DNA from: CAZAPZ01 sp964487285 | Lineage (GTDB): Bacteria > Campylobacterota_A > Desulfurellia > JAADFJ01 | Length of the DNA stretch: 19,088 nt | NCBI GenBank assembly: GCA_964487285.1 | Contig: CAZAPZ010000025.1 | Coordinates: 1-19,088, forward strand | Direction of reading: 5' to 3' | Shown here: piece after piece, positions 14,653 to 19,088 of the stretch | How positions within the stretch are numbered: position 1 is the stretch's first letter | Layout of the letters: the number at the start of each line of letters is the position of its first letter | Program-made: the position numbers and the translations under genes | Notes under the pieces: generated by a model | Seen by the model: only the letters and a program-made list of their open reading frames with translations | Databases searched by the model: none | Told to the model about the DNA's origin: nothing

Positions 14653-15003
14653 TTGAGAGATTTTATTTTGCAGGCAAAGGCAATATCCGATGAGACAAGA
14701 GTAAGGATACTGAAACTCCTTGAAAAAGGGGAGCTTTGCGTTTGTCAGTTGATGGATATATTGGATATGAAGCAGTCAACGGTCTCAAAGCATCTTGGAA
14801 TACTAAAGACTGCAGGACTCGTTGAATACAGAAAAAACGGAACCTGGACATTCTATAAACTGTCAAATAACTTAATAAATAACTATAATCTTGATTTTCT
14901 AAGGCTTCTTTTGTGCCTCAAGGATGATTTTCTGATTCAGGAAGACAGAAAAAGATTAAAAGGGGTCGCTAAACAGGATATAAAAATCTTGTGTAAATTT
15001 TGA
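14653..15003 (+). CDS. arsR: ArsR-family arsenite-responsive repressor
   Basis: This 116-residue winged-helix repressor binds its own operator and is released by trivalent arsenic or antimony. The helix-turn-helix runs from SDETRVRILKLLEKGELCVCQL to QSTVSKHLGILKTAGLVEYRKNG, followed by the wing TWTFYKL. ELCVCQL places Cys29 and Cys31 in the classical CxC metalloid site of the E. coli-type ArsR. The start is TTG 14653, since AGAGG (14643-14647) sits five bases upstream and the methionine fits the family N-terminus. The arsC and acr3 genes follow on the same strand, so it most likely controls the whole group. Confidence 0.93.
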   Translation: MRDFILQAKAISDETRVRILKLLEKGELCVCQLMDILDMKQSTVSKHLGILKTAGLVEYRKNGTWTFYKLSNNLINNYNLDFLRLLLCLKDDFLIQEDRKRLKGVAKQDIKILCKF

Positions 15004-15107
15004 AAGTACCTCTCTTAATTCTAAGCGTTTTCGATTAAAAGTCTTAATAGAAATTTCCATAGAAGGCAGATAAGTAAAAAATAAACGGCTAAGTCATGGA
15101 GGTATAA

Positions 15108-15539
15108 ATGTTTAAGGTCATGTTTTTGTGCACGGGAAACTCCTGCCGCTCACAGATGGCTGAAGCAATAGCTAAAAAACTGGGAGCTGGGCTCATAGAG
15201 CCGTTCAGTGCCGGTTTTATGCCGGCAGGTATCAATCGTTATGCTATAAAAGTTATGCAAAAAATTGGAATTGATATTTCCGGTCAGCAATCAAAACCTA
15301 TTAATGAAAATCTGCTCAGGCAGATGAATATAATAATTACCCTATGCGGCAATGCAGAGGCATCATGTCCGGCGACACCGCCTGAAATCAAACATATTCA
15401 CTGGCCTATCAATGATCCTGCAAAAGTCGTCGGAACCAAAGAAGAGATATCAAAAGAATTCATAAGGGCAAGAGATGAAATAAAAGATAGAATAGAGAAA
15501 TTTCTTAAGGAGATAAATAATGAGACTAATGCACAATAA
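15108..15539 (+). CDS. arsC: Arsenate reductase, thioredoxin-coupled low-molecular-weight phosphatase type
   Basis: This enzyme reduces arsenate to arsenite in the cytoplasm using a cascade of cysteines re-reduced by thioredoxin. The 143-residue protein carries the P-loop CTGNSCRSQMAE (Cys8, Arg14) and the redox pair Cys80 and Cys87 in LCGNAEASCPATPP. These lie exactly two residues earlier than Cys10, Cys82 and Cys89 of the staphylococcal pI258 enzyme. The INDPA segment supplies the catalytic aspartate (Asp103). GGAGG (15098-15102) precedes ATG 15108. The 104 bases between arsR and this gene show no other feature. The arsenite it makes is exported by the Acr3 protein encoded next. Confidence 0.96.
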   Translation: MFKVMFLCTGNSCRSQMAEAIAKKLGAGLIEPFSAGFMPAGINRYAIKVMQKIGIDISGQQSKPINENLLRQMNIIITLCGNAEASCPATPPEIKHIHWPINDPAKVVGTKEEISKEFIRARDEIKDRIEKFLKEINNETNAQ

Positions 15540-15603
15540 ACAAAACAGCTTCATGCTCCAGCCCGAAAAGGCATTGTTAAAAGGAAATTATTATGCCCGG
15601 TAA
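15520..15603 (+). other. Possible 27-codon ORF between arsC and acr3
   Basis: AAGGAG (15507-15512) lies seven bases before ATG 15520, opening a 27-codon frame that ends at TAA 15601-15603. It overlaps the end of arsC and the first codons of acr3, so it would link their translation. The peptide (MRLMHNKQNS start, KGNYYAR end) matches no family I know. The strong ribosome-binding site inside arsC is the main reason to list it. Confidence 0.35.
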
Positions 15604-16627
15604 AAAGAAATTGAAATTTTTAGATAGATTTTTAACTCTCTGGATTTTTCTGGCAATGTTTACTGGAGTATTTTCAGGTTACTTAATTCCTAAAATAAGC
15701 GGCTTTTGGAGCTTATTTCAAGTCGGAACAACCAACATACCGATTGCAATCGGGCTGATATTGATGATGTATCCTCCGCTTGCAAAAGTGCGTTACGAAA
15801 AATTAGGAGATGTTTTCAAAAACACAAAGATAGTTTCTTTATCGTTGGTTCAAAATTGGATTATCGGGCCGATTTTAATGTTTTTACTCGCCGTACTCTT
15901 TTTAAGAGATTACCCCGAGTATATGGCTGGATTGATAATGATCGGACTTGCAAGATGCATTGCAATGGTTTTAGTATGGAACGATTTGGCTAAAGGCGAC
16001 AGCGAGTATGCCGCTGGTTTAGTTGCATTAAATTCAATATTCCAGATATTGTTTTATTCATTATTTGCCTATATTTTCCTGAGTGTCCTTCCGAAATGGT
16101 TCGGACTGCATTCTTTCACAGTTAATATTACAATAGGTCAAATTGCCGAAAGCGTTCTGATATATTTGGGAATTCCTTTTTTTGCCGGAATGCTTACCCG
16201 TTTTGTTCTTGTTAAAAGAAAAGGACTCAATTGGTACGAACGAAAATTTATTCCTAAAATATCCCCGATTACACTTTGGGCATTATTGTTTACAATTATT
16301 GTTATGTTTTCCCTTAAAGGCGGATTGATTGTTTCTATTCCGCTTGATGTAGTTAGAATTGCAATTCCTCTCACCTTGTATTTCATAATTATGTTTTTCG
16401 TTTCATTTTATATGGGGAAAAAGGTCGGCGCAAACTATCCTCAAACGGCAACTTTATCATTTACAGCGGCAAGCAATAACTTTGAACTTGCAATTGCGGT
16501 TGCAATTGCGGTATTCGGAATAAATTCAGGTGAAGCATTTGCGGCGGTAATAGGACCATTGGTTGAGGTTCCGGTTTTAATAAGTCTTGTAAATGTTTCT
16601 CTGAGGTTAAAAAAGAAATTTTTCTAA
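15593..16627 (+). CDS. acr3: Arsenite efflux permease Acr3
   Basis: This inner-membrane carrier exports arsenite using the proton motive force. The 344 residues show about ten hydrophobic segments and the Acr3 signatures: LDRFLTLWIFLAMFTGV at the N-terminus, ILMMYPPLAKVRYEKL (57-71), and GLARCIAMVLVWN with the essential Cys122, corresponding to the arsenite-binding cysteine of other Acr3 proteins. The end has TAASNNFELAIAVAIAVFGINSG with the conserved glutamate. AAGGAAA (15581-15587) precedes ATG 15593. It is the last gene of the arsenic group; a strong promoter for unrelated genes starts 63 bases after its stop. Confidence 0.96.
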   Translation: MPGKKKLKFLDRFLTLWIFLAMFTGVFSGYLIPKISGFWSLFQVGTTNIPIAIGLILMMYPPLAKVRYEKLGDVFKNTKIVSLSLVQNWIIGPILMFLLAVLFLRDYPEYMAGLIMIGLARCIAMVLVWNDLAKGDSEYAAGLVALNSIFQILFYSLFAYIFLSVLPKWFGLHSFTVNITIGQIAESVLIYLGIPFFAGMLTRFVLVKRKGLNWYERKFIPKISPITLWALLFTIIVMFSLKGGLIVSIPLDVVRIAIPLTLYFIIMFFVSFYMGKKVGANYPQTATLSFTAASNNFELAIAVAIAVFGINSGEAFAAVIGPLVEVPVLISLVNVSLRLKKKFF

Positions 16628-16689
16628 ATACCGATTTTTGCAATGTGTCCGTCGGATGACAAATATCTTGAAATCAGATGAAGGTTTTA

Positions 16690-16718
16690 TTGACAAAGAG
16701 AAAATTAGCTGATATAAT
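16690..16718 (+). promoter_or_regulatory. Perfect consensus sigma-70 promoter of lrgAB
   Basis: TTGACA (16690-16695), a 17-base spacer and TATAAT (16713-16718) match the consensus at all twelve positions. The start codon ATG 16725 begins six bases after the -10 box, where transcription itself should start. Confidence 0.85.
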
Positions 16719-16724
16719 AAAAGC

Positions 16725-17063
16725 ATGATCAAAGGATTCACAATTATCTTCATACTCTTTTTTATTGGAGATTTCATAAGTGATTTTTTCAATATTCCTA
16801 TACCTGGAAATGTAATTGGCATGGTTCTTATGGTAATTGTTCTAAAATATAAGATTATAGATTTAAAAGATGTTAGACCCGTGTCTGATATATTAGTAAA
16901 AAACCTCGCGTTTTTCTTTATACCTCCCGGAGTTGGAGTTATTGTTTATTACGATCTTATAAAAAGTGAATTTGTGCCTATAGTCACGGCATGGTTTTTT
17001 AGTGTGCTTTTGGTATTGGCGTTTGTTGGCAAAATTCAGGATAGATTTAGCAAGAGATTATGA
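16725..17063 (+). CDS. lrgA: LrgA/CidA-family holin-like membrane protein
   Basis: The 112-residue protein has four hydrophobic segments and the CidA/LrgA signature FNIPIPGNVIGMVLM (22-36) and LAFFFIPPGVGVIVY (66-80). Family members are holin- or antiholin-like proteins in Gram-positives, and have also been linked to export or uptake of pyruvate and other overflow metabolites. ATG 16725 lies only six bases downstream of a perfect -10 box and has no Shine-Dalgarno sequence. The message should therefore be leaderless. No suitable later start exists before the conserved first helix. lrgB follows with an ATGA overlap. Confidence 0.92.
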   Translation: MIKGFTIIFILFFIGDFISDFFNIPIPGNVIGMVLMVIVLKYKIIDLKDVRPVSDILVKNLAFFFIPPGVGVIVYYDLIKSEFVPIVTAWFFSVLLVLAFVGKIQDRFSKRL

Positions 17064-17761
17064 GAGAGATTTTCAGTAATCCGATTTTTTCAATAGCGAT
17101 GACATTTTTAGCATATTTTATCTCTCAAAAAATTTACAGTAAATATAATTTTATGCTTTTTAATCCGATACTGGTTTCTATAGTTACAATAATAATTATA
17201 CTCAAAACAACAGGCATAGATTTTCATACATACAACATTGGCGGAAAATTTATCAGTTTCTTTTTAGGTCCAACGGTTGTAGCGCTTGGTGTTCCTTTAT
17301 ATGTGCGTCTTGAAGAGATAAAAAAGGAAGGAGGCTTGTCTATAATCATATCTATTATAATCGGAAGCTTAGTGGGAATAGTGTCGGCAGCCTTGACGGC
17401 TAAGTTTCTCGGAGCTTCAAAAGAAGTGGTGGCCTCAATTGCGCCTAAGTCCGTTACCACTCCGATTGCTATGGGAATAAGCGATAAAATAGGAGGCATT
17501 CCGTCGCTTACTGCGGCAATAGTAGTTGCTACCGGTATTCTGGGTGCTGTAATAGGTCCTGCTTTTTTAAAACTGATAGGAGTTAAAAGTAAAATAGCAT
17601 TTGGACTTGCAATGGGAAGTGCAGCGCATGGAATAGGTACTGCCAGAGCTTTTCAAGAAGGTGATCTGGAAGGGGCGGTAAGTTCCCTTGCAATCGGCTT
17701 AAACGGCATAGCAACGGCAATTTTCACTCCCATCATATTTTATATTATCTATAAACTATAA
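17060..17761 (+). CDS. lrgB: LrgB-family membrane protein
   Basis: The 233-residue polytopic protein is the partner of LrgA and belongs to the LrgB/CidB/YohK family (in plants PLGG1, a plastid glycolate/glycerate transporter). Signatures are FFLGPTVVALGVPLY (67-81), SIAPKSVTTPIAMGIS (125-140) and MGSAAHGIGTARAFQEGD (185-202). Its start overlaps the lrgA stop as ATGA, so the two are translated together. In bacteria the pair is associated with export of pyruvate or glycolate-like acids or with control of lysis. The acyl-CoA and acid metabolism seen elsewhere in the window fits a transport role, but this is inference. Confidence 0.94.
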   Translation: MREIFSNPIFSIAMTFLAYFISQKIYSKYNFMLFNPILVSIVTIIIILKTTGIDFHTYNIGGKFISFFLGPTVVALGVPLYVRLEEIKKEGGLSIIISIIIGSLVGIVSAALTAKFLGASKEVVASIAPKSVTTPIAMGISDKIGGIPSLTAAIVVATGILGAVIGPAFLKLIGVKSKIAFGLAMGSAAHGIGTARAFQEGDLEGAVSSLAIGLNGIATAIFTPIIFYIIYKL

Positions 17762-17819
17762 ACCAATATATTAATTGAGCAGATACCGGTGATGTAAATT
17801 TGTAGAATAAGGGGGAAAT

Positions 17820-18587
17820 ATGCGGATTCTCGTTTATCTGATTTCGGACAGTCATATAACAATAAAGCAAAGCTACAACAATATTCTTCAGGGATTGATA
17901 TATCAATTTTTAGACAAAATAGATGCGGCATGGCTTCACGACAACGGTTTTCAAAATGGAAGCAGAAGTTTCAAGCTCTTTACATTTTCTGGCATCAGGG
18001 AAAGGGGAGCAGTTGATCGAAGAGCTCAGACCTTTAAATTTTCCAATAAAATAAGTTTTTACCTGTCATCTCCCGTCGATTGGATTATGACTCAATTTGC
18101 AAGCAATATTATCCGATCAAGAAATCTGAATTTCGGCGGCAATACAGTTTCCGTCGAATCGATCAGCGTTTTGAAAAATCAAGCGATAGATAACGACTCA
18201 ATCACCATCCGGGCATTGACTCCTATTGAAGTACATTCAACTTTGATAAAACCGGACGGCAAAAAACTAACATACTATTACAATCCGTTTGAGGGTGAAT
18301 TTAGCAGGCTTGTCAATGATAACTTAAAAAAGAAATGGAACGCGTTTTATAAGAAGGAATCGTTGGGTGATATATCCATAAAATCGCTTTTTACCGGCAG
18401 CAGAAATGAGAAAATCAGATATTTTGTCAATGGCGGCAGGAAAATCGTTATAAAAGGATGGGTCGGAAAATATGAGCTTTCAGGAAACATGGAGCTGCTC
18501 AAATTTGCGCTTGATGCAGGGCTTGGAAGCAGAGGAAGTCAAGGTTTCGGCATGATAGAGATGGCGGCTAATCGGAGAAATCAATGA
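17820..18587 (+). CDS. cas6: CRISPR-associated endoribonuclease Cas6
   Basis: Cas6 cuts the long CRISPR transcript within the repeats to give crRNAs for type I or III systems. The 255-residue protein has a ferredoxin-like N-terminal half with YNNILQGLIYQFL and LHDNGFQ. His40 in LHDxGF is the usual catalytic histidine region. The second half ends with the glycine-rich RNA-binding loop GLGSRGSQGFGMIE (234-247). GGGGGAA precedes ATG 17820. Upstream is lrgB, unrelated in function, and the overlapping downstream gene is a SWIM-domain protein. No cas1/cas2, effector genes or repeat array lie within the window, so other cas genes must be sought to the right or elsewhere. Confidence 0.93.
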   Translation: MRILVYLISDSHITIKQSYNNILQGLIYQFLDKIDAAWLHDNGFQNGSRSFKLFTFSGIRERGAVDRRAQTFKFSNKISFYLSSPVDWIMTQFASNIIRSRNLNFGGNTVSVESISVLKNQAIDNDSITIRALTPIEVHSTLIKPDGKKLTYYYNPFEGEFSRLVNDNLKKKWNAFYKKESLGDISIKSLFTGSRNEKIRYFVNGGRKIVIKGWVGKYELSGNMELLKFALDAGLGSRGSQGFGMIEMAANRRNQ

Positions 18588-18922
18588 ATATTAAGATCAC
18601 ACCGAGAATCATCAAATCTATATGCAATAAGGTAATGATATCGAGAGGTAAGAAGATTATCAATACTTATCTTGCTGAAAATATAACAAATTTTAGCATT
18701 GACGGCAATAAAATAAGCGCCTCTATTGACGATGTTCTCAACTTTGATGTAAAAATAGATCTATCTGATATGAACTGCAGCTGCTCATGTAATTATGGCA
18801 AAGTCGGAGTATGCAAACACATAGCGGCACTGCTTTATTTTGCTATGGAGAATGGAACAAATTATAAAGGTTTAAAAAAGCAGCGGAGATTTCTGGGCAA
18901 ATATCAAGGACAAGTTGTATGA
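18584..18922 (+). CDS. Small SWIM zinc-finger protein, possibly a truncated one
   Basis: The 112-residue frame overlaps the cas6 stop by four bases (ATGA), so it would be co-translated. It contains a SWIM zinc-binding motif, CSCSCNYGKVGVCKHIAALL: Cys67 and Cys69, then Cys77 and His79 fit CxC...CxH, a fold used to bind DNA, RNA or proteins. Its N-terminus (TPRIIKSICNKVMISRGKKI) resembles the region before the SWIM motif in longer bacterial SWIM proteins, which carry several hundred further residues. Here the frame ends soon after the motif with basic residues KKQRRFLGKY. The following 160 bases look like the decayed tail of such a protein, so this may be a stump or a real short regulator. Confidence 0.75.
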   Translation: MNIKITPRIIKSICNKVMISRGKKIINTYLAENITNFSIDGNKISASIDDVLNFDVKIDLSDMNCSCSCNYGKVGVCKHIAALLYFAMENGTNYKGLKKQRRFLGKYQGQVV

Positions 18923-18941
18923 GCAAGTCAAAAATTCGATA

Positions 18942-19088
18942 ATGAAAGAATACAAAAATGCTCTATACCCGGGCTGCAATTTATACCGCATAACATAAAA
19001 AGATCAGAAATTTGAGCATCATCGGCGGAGCAGAGAATAAATATGCCGAATTTTTGGTGCAGCTGAAAGAAGAAAATAAGCAACGGCC
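18942..19088 (+). pseudogene. Decayed tail of a SWIM-type protein, frameshifted, running off the window
   Basis: Two short frames together read like the C-terminal end of a SWIM-domain protein. An ATG frame (18942-18998) gives MKEYKNALYPGCNLYRIT and stops. A different frame (18994 onward) then gives KKIRNLSIIGGAENKYAEFL, continuing with a charged stretch ending KQRP at the window edge. In long SWIM proteins a similar segment (YEEFL..L...N.R.P) closes the helical tail. A frameshift lies at about 18990-19000. An undisrupted new gene starting at TTG 19012 is possible but lacks a ribosome-binding site. Confidence 0.35.

Noticed and set aside
17761..19088. CRISPR array near cas6
   Set aside because: No regularly spaced direct repeats are visible in the intergenic bases 17762-17819 or after 18922; the array, if any, is outside the window.

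Overview
The window comes from an AT-rich bacterial genome. It has polycistronic operons, Shine-Dalgarno sites, a CCA-encoded tRNA and sigma-70-type promoters. The gene mix (biotin-dependent acyl-CoA carboxylase, family III CoA-transferases, a complex I/group 4 hydrogenase-like membrane complex, arsenic detoxification, CRISPR Cas6) suits an anaerobic Gram-negative lineage such as Desulfobacterota or Deferribacterota. I cannot fix the taxon from sequence alone.

Region 1 (1-6882) is an acyl-CoA block. It opens with the 3' end of an AMP-forming acyl-CoA synthetase. A three-gene carboxylase follows: a methylcrotonyl-CoA-type carboxyltransferase, a biotin carboxylase, and a separate BT-like/biotin carrier protein. 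Two paralogous family III CoA-transferase genes come next. Together they would activate an organic acid to its CoA ester by ligase or CoA transfer and carboxylate or decarboxylate it. A branched-chain (leucine/isovalerate-like) route is the simplest reading, but the substrate is not proven.

Region 2 (6883-7911) is a non-coding, scarred segment. It holds an inverted-repeat element whose right arm recurs in two intergenic gaps of region 1. It also holds an intact tRNA-Ala(GGC), a 5' half of a tRNA-Arg(CCU)-like gene, and a frameshifted IS5-like transposase relic. A good promoter lies at the edge of the relic, followed by a structured leader that appears to hide the Shine-Dalgarno sequence of the next operon.

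Region 3 (7912-14449) is a tightly overlapping six-gene operon for a complex I-like/group 4 hydrogenase-like membrane complex of the Ehr kind: NuoH-, NuoK-, NuoN/HyfF-like, large, small and NuoL/HyfB-like subunits. By eye the large subunit has lost half of its [NiFe] cysteines and the small subunit has lost essentially all ligands of the proximal [4Fe-4S] cluster. There is no ferredoxin-like subunit and no maturation gene. The ion-translocating membrane parts keep their key Glu and Lys residues. This is the most interesting system in the window.

Region 4 (14593-16627) is an arsenic operon: ArsR, thioredoxin-type ArsC and Acr3. Region 5 (16690-17761) is an LrgA/LrgB pair behind a perfect consensus promoter placed so close to the start codon that the mRNA should be leaderless or nearly so. 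Region 6 (17820-19088) has cas6, overlapped by a small SWIM zinc-finger gene, and then what looks like the decayed tail of a longer SWIM protein. No CRISPR array is visible.
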